Below, piece after piece: positions 43,670-53,136 of a stretch of DNA of 64,000 nucleotides. The stretch's first letter is position 1; the number at the start of each line of letters is the position of its first letter. Origin of the DNA: JBBSBY01 sp038205805 (lineage in GTDB: Bacteria > Desulfobacterota > Desulfomonilia > Desulfomonilales > Desulfomonilaceae); the NCBI GenBank assembly GCA_038205805.1, contig JBBRBO010000006.1, forward strand, positions 21,613 to 85,612, in the 5' to 3' direction. Made by a program: the position numbers and the translations under genes. The notes under the pieces are model-generated. The model saw only the letters and a program-made list of their open reading frames with translations. It was not told where the DNA came from and made no database searches.

Positions 43670-43712
43670 CAAAACGAGGCGCGTATTTCAGTAATACGGC
43701 CTCGTTTTGCTT
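43670..43712 (+). terminator. Strong intrinsic terminator after the Ser-rich repeat gene
   Basis: CAAAACGAGGC (43670-43680) pairs perfectly with GCCTCGTTTTG (43699-43709), with an inner CGTATT/AATACG stem and a T-rich tail. The A/T arms also allow function from the other strand. Confidence 0.88.
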
Positions 43713-43856
43713 TCAAGTTGCTTTGGTTTTCGACAAAGGTGTACCGGCCCGCAACAATGGTGACCACGGCGCATATGCGTCCTTTCCTTACCCCATACGA
43801 CCTATGAATACGGGTAGCGTTACACCATTCCTCACCCACGAAGGCTGATCAGTACT

Positions 43857-44303
43857 ATGAACGCTCACGTCATTCGCATAAGCGTAGTCATTTTCGTATT
43901 TTGTATGCAGGCGGCCTGTAATTCCGACCGGCCTAGTGCCACGGGTCCCGCTCCCGAGCAGAACAAGGACAAGATCATCGGGGTGTGGAAGCTCCAAAGT
44001 CGGCTGGTGGACGGCGTCGAGTCGCCCGCTCCCGCTACGGAAAGACAACTGAAGTTGTATTTTGAGCCTAATGGCGTATTTACCGCACACTTCCGAGGAG
44101 ATGAATCTCAACCGTGGATCAAAGCCGGTAAAGGGGCCTTCACGTATAGGGGGCCGTCTCTGAATCTCTATTGGGAATCCGGTAATCGGGTTGTGCTTTT
44201 AGCTAAACCGTTGGACCCTACACGCCTGTATATTCATCATGGAGGCAATATGGCGCCTCTGGCAAACCAGGAACCGGACGAGGTATTTGTAAAGGAAGGA
44301 TGA
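43857..44303 (+). CDS. Small lipoprotein, lipocalin-like
   Basis: 148 residues with a lipoprotein signal (ISVVIFVFCMQAAC). The mature part, 'DKIIGVWKLQSRLVDGVESP' and 'RQLKLYFEPNGVFTAHFRGDE', has the G-x-W opening and beta-strand pattern of lipocalin-like domains, then 'KGAFTYRGPSLNLYWESGNR'. Ligand unknown. The ATG at 43857 lacks a strong ribosome site, so weak or regulated translation is possible. Confidence 0.72.
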   Translation: MNAHVIRISVVIFVFCMQAACNSDRPSATGPAPEQNKDKIIGVWKLQSRLVDGVESPAPATERQLKLYFEPNGVFTAHFRGDESQPWIKAGKGAFTYRGPSLNLYWESGNRVVLLAKPLDPTRLYIHHGGNMAPLANQEPDEVFVKEG

Positions 44304-45304
44304 AACAAGCGAGCGGCTTCGGCGTAACGCAGCATGTTTCGTAATAGCTCACCGGAAGAAACACGGCTCCGTGCCCGGTGAGTTCCGATGGTTCAGATCC
44401 AGCGCTTGGTATCGTGTTCCATTCCTCCAGGTATATTGAGAGCCCGAAATCACCTTCCGCCCTTTTCTCCAGTACATTTGGCTGGGAACTGACCGGGCGC
44501 ACCGTGTACAGCCGTCAGTGTTATTTCCGCGGCTCGTGGCGGCCATACCAGCAGGCGCCGTTCTCAACCCTCGTGATCCTCAAGGGCCTCCTGTACTAAC
44601 GCCGTACTACGAAGAAAAGGCTGGTCCACATTTTACTCCTATAACTACTCTACGTGGAAAGTCCACGTTAAGAATGATTGTTAGAGCGATAATCAAGGCG
44701 CCGATTCGCACGGATCGTATCGTGGCGTCTCTTGCGCCATTGACCGGCTCATGGTTAACGAGTGCGCTTCTGGGATCAGCCGAACTTTGTGGTGAATTCC
44801 CGGCATCGTTTTATTACAGTTACCATAATCCAATGAAGGCATCGGGTAGGTCCCCATGGAGTGCGGTCATCACCATAGTCGGCTCTTTTTTTTGGACTCC
44901 GAGGAAGAGTAATGTGCTACATAGAGTAGGATAACTCGAATCCGGTAAGCACGTTTAATGAAGCGTGGCAAACACGGCAAGGGTTTCTGATGGACCCCGA
45001 GTCCCAGTGGGTCTCGTATTGTCGTCGCGCTGTTCCCGCGCACATGGAAAATTACGGCTAACCGGTCTGGTTGACCGTCCCTCACGGTTCACGTAAATGA
45101 ATTCGTTCGGCGCATGGAGCCGTTCACCAGGACTATTGCCGCCACTTGAACTTACCTATGAGCTGAACCGCAGGGGCCACGAAGCGCCACTCCGACTTGC
45201 AATCGGCGTAGAGGAGTCTCAAATCCGGTTCGCGATTACCGGTGCATTACTGTCTGATTGCGTCTTCAAGCACTGTTTCAGTATCGGCTCGAAAGGAATC
45301 TCTC
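44304..45304. other. 1.0-kb region without a supported gene
   Basis: It contains two neat hairpins: a two-part stem at 44348-44382 (CTCACCGG/CCGGTGAG with inner CACGG/CCGTG) and ACGTGGA-aag-TCCACGT at 44652-44668. A 138-codon plus frame (44518-44934) has no recognisable motif. It may hold a decayed gene or structured RNA. Confidence 0.4.
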
Positions 45305-46468
45305 ATGCGCTCCGTGCTTAAGATCAGCGTGCTCATATGCGTGCTTGCGTTGCTCACATTTGCAGCCTCTTGCTCACAGAAGCCGCCGGAAAAACCGATC
45401 CCGGTTCCGGAAGTGACGATAACCACACCTATTGAACGGGAAGTCACCAAGTATCTCGAATATACGGGGAATACGGCCGCCCTACAGTCTGTGGATATTC
45501 GAGCTCGAGTGCCGGGTTTTCTCACGAAAATCACCTTCGACCCCGGCGCCCGCGTTACGAAGGGAGAGCTACTGTTTGTGATAGATCCTCGGCAGTATGA
45601 GGCGCAGGTACAGGAAGCTCAAGCGCAGGTAGACGCTAAGAAGGCGAGAGCCAAGCTATCCCAGACGGAAGTCCAGATTTCCCAGCGATTGGAAAGCAAG
45701 GAAGCAATCAGCGCCCTGAAATTGGAACAACAGGTGGCGGCGCGAGACGTATCGTTGGCCGATGTTGAACTGGCCCAAGCTGCCTTGGAGAAAGCCAAAC
45801 TCGATCTGGAATGGACGCAGGTAATCTCACCGATAAATGGACGTGTGAGCCGAAACCTAGTGGATGTGGGTAATCTCGTGGGGGCTGCGGGCGAGAAAAC
45901 CCTACTCACCACCGTCATGGAAGAAGATTCCGTTTACGCGTATTTCAATATCACGGAATCCGACTTACTCCCTCTCCTGCGGCGCTTTGGCAAAAAGTCC
46001 GAGCAGGAGGTGAGATCGTCTATTAAAGTACCGGTGTTCTTAGGGCTGGCGGATGAGACGGGGTATCCGCATAAGGGATCTTTCGATTTTGCCGACACCA
46101 AGGTCGATCCCGCAACGGGAACCATTCAAACTCGCGCAATCTTCCCTAATCCCGACGGCTTGCTCATGCCGGGGTTGTTCACACGAATCAGGGTACCCAT
46201 AGATAAACGTAAATCCCTGCTTATACCCGAAATAGCTGTTCAGTATGACCAAGGCGGTAAATACGTGCTTACGTTGGGCGAGGACAACGTTGTGCAACAA
46301 AAACGCGTCACTGTGGGCGAGCAAGTGGATGACATGCGTGTTATCGAAAAGGGGCTGTCGTCCACGGATCGTGTAATTGTTTCCGGGCTATTGCGAGCGC
46401 GACCGGGATTCAAAGCCAGTCCCACCGGCAAAGCCCCGGAAGCCGCGCCGCAACCGGTCGGCAAATAA
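45305..46468 (+). CDS. RND efflux periplasmic adaptor lipoprotein (AcrA/MexA type)
   Basis: Membrane-fusion protein that joins the inner-membrane RND pump to a TolC-type channel. The ATG at 45305 with AGGA upstream gives a lipoprotein signal (LICVLALLTFAASC). Motifs: 'VDIRARVPGFLTKITFDPGA' with 'VTKGELLFVIDPRQYEAQVQ' (biotinyl-lipoyl part), a coiled-coil hairpin rich in Ala/Gln/Glu (about 95-155), 'WTQVISPINGRVSRNLVDVG' (second half of the lipoyl domain), then beta-barrel and membrane-proximal domains. It is 9 bp upstream of the pump gene. No outer-membrane channel gene follows. Confidence 0.95.
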   Translation: MRSVLKISVLICVLALLTFAASCSQKPPEKPIPVPEVTITTPIEREVTKYLEYTGNTAALQSVDIRARVPGFLTKITFDPGARVTKGELLFVIDPRQYEAQVQEAQAQVDAKKARAKLSQTEVQISQRLESKEAISALKLEQQVAARDVSLADVELAQAALEKAKLDLEWTQVISPINGRVSRNLVDVGNLVGAAGEKTLLTTVMEEDSVYAYFNITESDLLPLLRRFGKKSEQEVRSSIKVPVFLGLADETGYPHKGSFDFADTKVDPATGTIQTRAIFPNPDGLLMPGLFTRIRVPIDKRKSLLIPEIAVQYDQGGKYVLTLGEDNVVQQKRVTVGEQVDDMRVIEKGLSSTDRVIVSGLLRARPGFKASPTGKAPEAAPQPVGK

Positions 46469-46477
46469 ACGGAGGTA

Positions 46478-49400
46478 ATGGTGTTAAGTCGCTTCTTTAT
46501 TAATCGACCGATCTTTGCCTCCGTGTTGTCCCTTCTCATCATGGTTGCCGGCGGGGTAGCAATCATTTCCCTGCCCATCGCGCAATTTCCACCCATTGCG
46601 CCTCCCTCCGTGCAGGTAACGACGTCGTATCCCGGCGCTGATCCTCAGGTAGTGGCCGACACCGTTGCCGCGCCCATCGAACAGCAGGTCAACGGTGTTG
46701 AAAACATGATCTATATGCAGAGCACCTGCGCTCGCGATGGATCATATACTCTTCGCGTTACGTTTGAGCTTGGGACGGACATCGACATGGCCACGGTGCT
46801 TGTGCAGAATCGCGTCAGTTGGGCCATGGCCACCTTGCCCCCGGAAGTCCAACGGCAGGGGGTTATCACCAAAAAGGCGTCAACTTCGTTTGTATCCGTG
46901 CTGTGTCTCTATTCACCGGACGGGTCGTATGATGACCTTTTTCTCACTAATTATGTGACCACCACCATAAAGGATGAAATCGCCCGACTGAGTGGTGTGG
47001 GTGATGTGGGCATGTTTCCATCCAAAGACTACAGCATGAGAATTTGGCTCGATCCCAACCGACTCCAGTACAACAGCCTCACCACAAACGACGTAGTGAA
47101 CGCTATTAAGTACCAGAACGTGCAGGTGTCCGCCGGCCGCTTGGGACAACAGCCTGCGCCGCAGGGTCAAATACTTGACCTGACGGTGAACACTCTCGGT
47201 CGTCTCAAGGACGCATCCCAGTTTGAGGACATCATCGTCAAGACCGGAAGCGGCGGCTCCGTCGTGAGGGTCAAAGACATCGGTCGCGTCGATCTCGGGG
47301 CAAAGAGCTACGATACGCTCTCGTACTACAACGGCTCGCCCGCCGTCACGATGATTATTTACCAGACTCCCACGTCCAATGCGCTTCAGGTAGCGGATGA
47401 AGTTCGCAAAACCATGGATAGGCTGAAGAAGGACTTTCCCAAGGGTGTGGATTATAGCCTTGTCTACGAGAGTTCCGATTTCGTGCGGGCCTCGATCCAC
47501 GAAGTGGTCGTAACGCTCATCGAAGCGTTCATTCTCGTTTTTATTGTGGTTTTCATTTTCCTGCAAGACCCCCGAGCCACCCTTGTACCGGCCACCACTG
47601 TGCCGGTATCCATCATCGGAGCGTTTGCAATCCTGTACCTCATGGGATTCTCCATCAATATGCTTACCCTGTTTGGGCTTGTGCTTGCCATCGGCATTGT
47701 GGTTGACGACGCTATCGTGGTTGTCGAAAACGTCGACCGCAACATGGTAGCCCATGGACTCCCACCCAAGGAGGCGTCCATCCGCGCTATGGATGAGATT
47801 ACCGGCGCGATCATCGGTATCACGCTTGTGCTCATGGCCGTGTTCATTCCTGCGGCTTTCCTGGGTGGAATATCAGGGCAACTCTATCGACAGTTTTCTC
47901 TCACAATTGCCTTCACCACCTTCCTCAGCGCTATAAACGCCATGACGCTCAAGCCGGTTCAATGCTCCTTGTGGCTGAGACCCCACACGGGTGAGAAAAA
48001 CATCTTTTTTCGCAAGTTCGACCAAGGCTTTGATTGGATAACGGAGCGGTACACGCATATCGTGCATTTTATGTCCATGCACATCAGCTTAGTTGCCCTG
48101 ATCTGGGTTGTGGCCCTGGGGCTGACCTACTTTGCGTTCACGCAGGTTCCCACAGGTTTTCTCCCGGATGAAGACGACGGCCTCATCCTGTTGAATATCC
48201 AGCTCCCGGACGGCGCCTCAATCCAGCGCACGAACGCAGTGGGAAAACGGGTTATGGACATCCTGAAATCCACTGAAGGGATTGCCCATTACGCCGTAAT
48301 CCCAGGGAATTCCATCTTGGATGGACCCGGCGCCACGCTTGGGAGCGGATTTGCGTCGCTGGAACCTTGGGACGAACGCATTCCGCGCGGCCGCACCAAA
48401 GAAGCCATAATGGCCGATCTCCGTGCGAAGTTCATTCACATACAGGAAGGTGTTGTTTTCCCGTTCTCATTGCCTCCAATCGTGGGGTTGGGGCAAAGTT
48501 CCGGTTCTGAAATGTGGCTACAGGATAAAGCAGGTTTAGGCTTGGATAAACTTAACCAAGTCGCTCAGTTGATGCAGCTGGAGGCCGGCTCCTCGCCGTA
48601 CCTTCGCTCGCTGCAATCCACCTTTCGACCGAACGCCCCTTCTATCTTTGTGGATGTGGACAGGACCAAGGTTCTGACCATGAAAGTGCCGTTGCAATCC
48701 GTATTCGATACGCTTCAATCGTATTTGGGATCCACCTATGTCAACGACTTCAATCTTTTTGGTCGCACATGGCAGGTAAAGGCTCAGGCGGATGCGGCTT
48801 ACCGTGTGCGGCCGGAGGACATTGCACGGCTGCAGGTCAAAAATATGGACGGCCAAATGGTCCCCATCGGCACGCTGGTAAGCATTAAAGACACCACCGG
48901 ACCGTTACGTATTGACCGCTACAACATGTATCCTGCTATCCGCGTGATTGGTCAGGGCGCTGCGGACGTAAGTTCCGGCCAAGTCATGCAGTCCATGGAG
49001 AATTTAGCCCGACAAACTTTACCACCGGGCGCAGGCTACGCCTGGACCGGCGTCGCGTATCAGCAGAAGCAAATGGGTGGTCAGATCGTAATGATCTTTG
49101 GATTAGCCGTGCTCATCGTCGTTATGATATTGGCAGCGCAATACGAAAGCTGGATTGATCCCATATCCGTGGTAATGGTTGTTCCTCTTGCAGTCTTAGG
49201 AGCAATGGTAGGCCTCGCTCTACGCGGATTGGATAACAGCCTCTACACGCAGGTGGGACTGGTGCTGCTTGTGGGGCTTTCAGCAAAAAACGCCATACTT
49301 GTGGTGGAGTTCGCCCGTGAAAAGGCCGCTGAGGGATTTTCACCCGTAGATGCAGCCGTAGAGGGCGCAAAGTTGCGTTTTCGGGCTATACTCATGACAT

Positions 49401-49618
49401 CGTTCGCCTTCATCATGGGTGTGTTGCCGCTGGTATTTGCCACAGGCGCCGGAGCGGCAAGTCGCCAAGCGGTGGGTACGGCTGTGTGTTTCGGGATGCT
49501 CGGCGTTACCATGTTGGGCGTTTTCTTCACGCCACCCCTGTATGTAATGATGCAGCGGTTCAAGAAGACCGCTCCACCGGCGCCCATACCGGAGACGGCG
49601 GAACAAACGAGTAGATAG
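46478..49618 (+). CDS. RND efflux pump permease, HAE1 (AcrB/MexB) family
   Basis: Proton-driven drug exporter, 1046 residues. The start 'MVLSRFFINRPIFASVLSLL' is diagnostic. TM1 is followed by the porter domain ('QFPPIAPPSVQVTTSYPGA', 'YMQSTCARDGSYTLRVTFELG'), the TM4 proton-relay region 'GIVVDDAIVVVENVDR' with the double Asp, 'TFLSAINAMTLKP', a second porter half and a matching C-terminal TM half ('LLVGLSAKNAILVVEFAREKA', with the TM10 Lys). All signature residues appear intact. GGAGG is only 2 nt before the ATG, so a GTG one codon later may be used. It is cotranscribed with the adaptor. Confidence 0.97.
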   Translation: MVLSRFFINRPIFASVLSLLIMVAGGVAIISLPIAQFPPIAPPSVQVTTSYPGADPQVVADTVAAPIEQQVNGVENMIYMQSTCARDGSYTLRVTFELGTDIDMATVLVQNRVSWAMATLPPEVQRQGVITKKASTSFVSVLCLYSPDGSYDDLFLTNYVTTTIKDEIARLSGVGDVGMFPSKDYSMRIWLDPNRLQYNSLTTNDVVNAIKYQNVQVSAGRLGQQPAPQGQILDLTVNTLGRLKDASQFEDIIVKTGSGGSVVRVKDIGRVDLGAKSYDTLSYYNGSPAVTMIIYQTPTSNALQVADEVRKTMDRLKKDFPKGVDYSLVYESSDFVRASIHEVVVTLIEAFILVFIVVFIFLQDPRATLVPATTVPVSIIGAFAILYLMGFSINMLTLFGLVLAIGIVVDDAIVVVENVDRNMVAHGLPPKEASIRAMDEITGAIIGITLVLMAVFIPAAFLGGISGQLYRQFSLTIAFTTFLSAINAMTLKPVQCSLWLRPHTGEKNIFFRKFDQGFDWITERYTHIVHFMSMHISLVALIWVVALGLTYFAFTQVPTGFLPDEDDGLILLNIQLPDGASIQRTNAVGKRVMDILKSTEGIAHYAVIPGNSILDGPGATLGSGFASLEPWDERIPRGRTKEAIMADLRAKFIHIQEGVVFPFSLPPIVGLGQSSGSEMWLQDKAGLGLDKLNQVAQLMQLEAGSSPYLRSLQSTFRPNAPSIFVDVDRTKVLTMKVPLQSVFDTLQSYLGSTYVNDFNLFGRTWQVKAQADAAYRVRPEDIARLQVKNMDGQMVPIGTLVSIKDTTGPLRIDRYNMYPAIRVIGQGAADVSSGQVMQSMENLARQTLPPGAGYAWTGVAYQQKQMGGQIVMIFGLAVLIVVMILAAQYESWIDPISVVMVVPLAVLGAMVGLALRGLDNSLYTQVGLVLLVGLSAKNAILVVEFAREKAAEGFSPVDAAVEGAKLRFRAILMTSFAFIMGVLPLVFATGAGAASRQAVGTAVCFGMLGVTMLGVFFTPPLYVMMQRFKKTAPPAPIPETAEQTSR

Positions 49619-49659
49619 CGGAACCGGTTAACGAAATTTGCTACTTATTTGCAATCAGA

Positions 49660-49720
49660 CGTTACGGGCATAGAGGAGATACGTCTCCCCAGGGCCGTGG
49701 CCGGAATCACAGAGGCGGCG
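49660..49720. repeat. Degenerate REP-like hairpin
   Basis: AGAGGAGATACGTCTCCCC near 49673-49691 resembles the first hairpin of the units at 14938-15102 (GGAGA-NNNN-TCTCC). The rest has diverged. Confidence 0.35.
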
Positions 49721-49767
49721 ACGATCCGTCAACCATGACGAATAGGGCCTCTCAGGAGAATATCAGC

Positions 49768-50160
49768 ATGAAAAGACGTATTGGTTATAAACTCTTACTG
49801 ATGGGAATCATGATCTACTCTACGGCTGGCTGGGCCGACCAAGCTCGCGCAGGAGCCGCTTCCTCTGAGGTATGCTCTGTGATTGAAAAATATGTAGCGG
49901 GCATGGACGCTGTACGCTCTATTCGGGAGAAGAATCGTCGGGCGGACTTTTACGTTCTGGGCAAAGACAAAATCTCACCCATCCTTCAGCGCCACGGAGA
50001 AACCTCTCTCCTGGCGAACCTCTTAGAGTACGCCGACCTGACCGAGCAAATTGTGACAAGCGACGCCACTGATCCGAACTTCGACCTATTGCTGGGGAAG
50101 CGACTCAGGCTGCGATCACAAGTTCTGGAGCGTTGCGAAGGCTACACGGAGCAACGGTAG
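49768..50160 (+). CDS. Exported hypothetical protein, 130 aa
   Basis: A signal peptide (MKRRIGYKLLLMGIMIYSTAGWA) is followed by a helical, charged domain with two cysteines ('SEVCSVIEKYVAGMDAVRS', 'RCEGY') that could pair. The ATG at 49768 has GGAG 9 nt upstream; 11 open codons before it are not included. Not recognised. It is 149 bp after the RND pump and may be in its operon. Confidence 0.65.
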   Translation: MKRRIGYKLLLMGIMIYSTAGWADQARAGAASSEVCSVIEKYVAGMDAVRSIREKNRRADFYVLGKDKISPILQRHGETSLLANLLEYADLTEQIVTSDATDPNFDLLLGKRLRLRSQVLERCEGYTEQR

Positions 50161-50358
50161 TTCGGTTCGCATTTGTATATTCTTTGTGCAAATGCGAGGC
50201 TCCACAGAATGAGAGAAAAACCTCGCATCGGGGTAGGACGGCTCTTGGCTTCACATTAAGGACATATCTCTGATAATCATCTACATTTGTAACGTAAACA
50301 TACCAAATACCGAATAATTATTCTCAAACTGAACGCAAACCGACATTCGTCTCCATTT

Positions 50359-50375
50359 TGTATGGTCGCCATACA
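50359..50375. promoter_or_regulatory. Operator-like inverted repeat
   Basis: TGTATGG-TCG-CCATACA, a perfect 7-bp dyad 18 bp upstream of the -35 box, suggests a dimeric regulator site. Confidence 0.45.
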
Positions 50376-50393
50376 TTTTTCTCCCCCAAAATG

Positions 50394-50422
50394 TTGACAA
50401 GAAAAGAGCAAGTGCTTATCCT
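50394..50422 (+). promoter_or_regulatory. Sigma-70 promoter
   Basis: TTGACA (50394-50399), a 17-bp spacer and TATCCT (50417-50422), reading into the small protein gene at 50481. Confidence 0.6.
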
Positions 50423-50480
50423 ATTTATACAAATTACTTGTTTCCGTTTTTAATAAAATTTCTAAATTGGAGAAATAATC

Positions 50481-50714
50481 ATGGCAGACGACAAAAAAGA
50501 ACAATTTTGCGAACCGAAAGAAGATAAGGCTCTTTGGAGCTGGTGTGACGAAAAGAGAGACAAAGACAAGGCGATCAAGTACAAAGATTGTGACTCCGAA
50601 GGATGCGTGGAATGGTGGCAGCACGGTGAGAAAGTCACACATGTAGTTGGCCCGAAAAGCGGATCCGACGCGCAAAACAATCAAATCTGGGTTGGTGATC
50701 AAGAAGATGTCTGA
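50481..50714 (+). CDS. Small highly charged Cys/Trp-containing protein, 77 aa
   Basis: A cytosolic small protein: 'MADDKKEQFCEPKEDKALWS', four cysteines, four Trp, many Lys/Asp/Glu, and a tail 'NNQIWVGDQEDV'. GGAG is 8 nt before the ATG. It has its own promoter and terminator, so it is a free-standing gene, probably well expressed. The base composition is lower in G+C than neighbours, which could mean recent acquisition. Function not recognised. Confidence 0.72.
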   Translation: MADDKKEQFCEPKEDKALWSWCDEKRDKDKAIKYKDCDSEGCVEWWQHGEKVTHVVGPKSGSDAQNNQIWVGDQEDV

Positions 50715-50752
50715 TACCGTTGGATAACCCCTAATTACAATAATGAACGCAA

Positions 50753-50774
50753 CCCGCCGCAAGGCGGGTTTTTT
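50753..50774 (+). terminator. Intrinsic terminator
   Basis: CCCGCC-GCAA-GGCGGG stem-loop followed by TTTTTT, 39 bp after the small gene. Confidence 0.9.
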
Positions 50775-50924
50775 GCTGTACGGCGATATCGCTCGATAAT
50801 GACCAAGCCGCTCGTAAAACGTTTGCGCATGTGGCGCCCAGCCTCTTTGCAATGGCTAATCACGCCAAAACTTGCTATTCTCATTATGAGTTCAAATAGT
50901 AATCGTTCTCGGGGCTCGAGACAC

Positions 50925-50995
50925 TCCTGCGCGCGGTGAGAGGCGGAAGGGAGATTAATCTCGCCTCTGGAAGATCCTGTACCTAATTGCAAACG
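50925..50995 (-). repeat. REP-like two-hairpin repeat, single unit
   Basis: On the minus strand, GCGAGATTAATCTCCCTTCC is followed by TCTCACCGCGCGCAG, GTGTCTCGAGCCCCGAGA and ACGATTACT. This matches the order of elements in the tandem units at 14938-15102. Confidence 0.6.
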
Positions 50996-51061
50996 GGCGC
51001 GCTATTGCTGATGCGCCGTTACTCCACGTTTGAGTACTATTATAGATAGTGAGCCATCATC

Positions 51062-52003
51062 ATGAAACCTTTCGTCAGCGGTTATGATTACGAGGTAATT
51101 ATCGTAGGCGCCGGTATATCCGGTCTGAGCACGGCGCTTATCCTGGGTAGATGCCGCCGGAATGTACTCGTCCTCGATGATGGAAAGCCGCGGAATTGGG
51201 CTGCCAAGGCTCTTCACGGATTTCTCACACGAGATGGAACCTTTCCAATGGAAATGCGAACCATCGGGCGAGAACAAATCGAAAACACGTATAGAACAGT
51301 GGAATTCCTGGACAAATCCGCCGTAAATGTGCGGACGCGTGTTCGCGGTTATGAAATTGAAGTGGAAACCGGCGCCCGCTTTTCCGCTCCTTTCCTCGTA
51401 CTGGCGACCGGGGTAGTGGACATTTTACCCGATGTCGAAGGAATGCTGGATTTCTATGGGTCAGGGGTGTTTCACTGCCCGTATTGCGATGGCTGGGAGA
51501 ATCGCGATAAACCTCTGGCCGTCTATGGCCGTGGCAAAACAGGCTTCGATTATGCTTTGGAACTAAAAACCTGGAGCAGCGACGTTCTCCTCTGCGTAGA
51601 CGGCGAACCCTTACCTCGTGATTTAGTGCAACGCTTGTCTATCCATGGAGTCAAGTACAGCCCGGAAAAAATTAAGCGGCTCGTCGGCAAGGACGGTTTT
51701 CTTACCGGCATCACCTTTGTAAGCGGTGATTGGGCGCCTGTGGAGGCTCTGTTTTTCCGTCCGGATCAGTACCAGCGTTCGCCTTTGGCTGAAAAGCTCG
51801 GGCTCGAACCAAAAGACGGCGTAGTTCCCTCTGGTAAATACCAAGCTGTGAAACCGGGGCTCTTTGTCGTAGGGGATGCGGACAAATCGGTGCAACTCGC
51901 CATTGTTGCAGCAGCGGAAGGCGCTGAAGCGGCGTTCGCCATCAATACGGAACTTCAAGAGTGGGAAAATGAGGAACGGGAAAAAGCTGCGGCAAGCGAA
52001 TAA
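51062..52003 (+). CDS. NAD(P)/FAD-dependent oxidoreductase, thioredoxin-reductase-like
   Basis: 313 residues with the FAD loop 'YEVIIVGAGISGLSTALILG' at the N-terminus and 'LVLATGVVDILPDVEG'. The redox CxxC is 'VFHCPYCDGWENRDKPLAV' near residue 141, the position of the TrxR disulfide. The second nucleotide loop is weak ('LAVYGRGKTGFDYALEL', not GGGxS/A), so NADPH use is uncertain; ferredoxin or no external donor are options. C-terminal 'VKPGLFVVGDADKSVQLAIVAAAEGAEAA' is typical. No thioredoxin gene is adjacent. Confidence 0.88.
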   Translation: MKPFVSGYDYEVIIVGAGISGLSTALILGRCRRNVLVLDDGKPRNWAAKALHGFLTRDGTFPMEMRTIGREQIENTYRTVEFLDKSAVNVRTRVRGYEIEVETGARFSAPFLVLATGVVDILPDVEGMLDFYGSGVFHCPYCDGWENRDKPLAVYGRGKTGFDYALELKTWSSDVLLCVDGEPLPRDLVQRLSIHGVKYSPEKIKRLVGKDGFLTGITFVSGDWAPVEALFFRPDQYQRSPLAEKLGLEPKDGVVPSGKYQAVKPGLFVVGDADKSVQLAIVAAAEGAEAAFAINTELQEWENEEREKAAASE

Positions 52004-52343
52004 ATGTCGTGATCACTAATTGAAGGTTGCCCATACATCCAGTGTCATTGCTAAAGCAGTTGCGAGACGGCGGTTTCGCAATCTCATGTCCAATTAACAG
52101 CCGACATTCCCTGCTACACCCAAAAATTTTTCCAAATCCGGATACTTTGAGGTGGATAGGTGTCTCTACAAATTAGGTGAGATTGTAAGACCGATACAAA
52201 GCGCATCGGTCGAGGAGCAAATGTGGAGTATCGGCCCAAGGGTCAACAAAGTTGCTTGAACTACCCGTCGGCCCATATGCCGCTGCTTTCATTGATTTAA
52301 TTTCCTCAGCAATCCACTACAATAATTGTTACAGGGGACCGTC
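52004..52343. other. Intergenic, nothing recognised
   Basis: 340 bp between the flavoprotein and the small membrane protein. No hairpin or convincing promoter. Confidence 0.4.
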
Positions 52344-52727
52344 ATGGATATATACGCTCTTCTTACCGCCGGTTTGCTGAACCTCATCACCATCGGCTGG
52401 GTTGTCAGTAAATATGAGGATCTGCGTCAGAATCGCACACGGGAAAACGCCTATTGGTCCGTGCTGGGCTTAACAACCGCAGCGGCGTGGATTTTTGTAT
52501 ACGGGTTGAGCACGAACGCATTCGTACTCTATGAATCGGCATTTATAGTACTTGTGGCAGGGGCTTTCGTAGGAGCCCTTTACGCATACGCCTGGAAGTC
52601 CTCCCAAGGTAAATTCGATAATGGTGTAATAGACTTTGTTCCTGCGGCTCATACCGCACGGTCCAAGATCGTCCGGCTGGAAGATTACCAAAAGCGAGCG
52701 CGCGGGCAGACCGGCCGTTCATTGTGA
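52344..52727 (+). CDS. Small membrane protein, about 127 aa, unknown
   Basis: Three hydrophobic helices (ALLTAGLLNLITIGWVV, VLGLTTAAAWIFVYG, FIVLVAGAFVGALYAYAW) are followed by a basic cytoplasmic tail (SKIVRLEDYQKRARGQTGRS). The ATG at 52344 has AGGGGA about 5 nt upstream; a TTG six codons earlier is less likely. Not assigned to a family. Confidence 0.65.
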   Translation: MDIYALLTAGLLNLITIGWVVSKYEDLRQNRTRENAYWSVLGLTTAAAWIFVYGLSTNAFVLYESAFIVLVAGAFVGALYAYAWKSSQGKFDNGVIDFVPAAHTARSKIVRLEDYQKRARGQTGRSL

Positions 52728-53136
52728 GTCGCCGAAAATTCGGATCGACGGATGCGGTGTATAGAGGGGGGTTTCGGCTTCCCTTTTAAGTCCGGCGTTT
52801 TCAGTCGGCGCTCAATTACAGCGACGGCGGGATACGTTTGACTTTCATATTGCTCGCGCAAGCCGCCGTCACGTTTTAGTGCTGAGCGCTACTTGAGACC
52901 GTGGTATGTCCATCACAGCCTGTGAATAACAAGTTACCGCTCGTTCGTGTAGTGCCGTCTTCTCTGCAGGCTCCACATCTAGGATATCGCAAATACGTCT
53001 ACCCAGCCGGAATCTACTCACCTGACTATGATACGCAAAAGTCGCATAATCCTTCATTTATTCTTTACTTCTTAGTTATTTGATGCAAACATATAACAAT
53101 TATGTTAATTGAAGATCAAGGAGAGGGTTTCGTTGC
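52728..53136. other. Intergenic, nothing recognised
   Basis: 409 bp. Opposing open frames of about 60 codons lie near 52870-53080 but neither has a ribosome site or family motif. The last 60 bp are A+T rich and likely carry the promoter of the amidotransferase gene. Confidence 0.4.

Larger units (their letters stand above)
50161..50480. other. A+T-rich regulatory region
   Basis: It contains a hairpin (ATGCGAGG 50192-50199 with CCTCGCAT 50221-50228), a palindromic operator-like site (50359-50375) and the promoter of the small gene at 50481. Confidence 0.5.

Noticed and set aside
43670..43712. CRISPR-like or tandem-repeat signal in the hairpins and Ser-rich repeats
   Set aside because: There are no direct repeats with unique spacers. 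One is a terminator and the other is coding.
44304..45100. rRNA fragment suspected from the G+C-rich, hairpin-bearing stretch
   Set aside because: None of the conserved 16S, 23S or 5S segments could be found on either strand.
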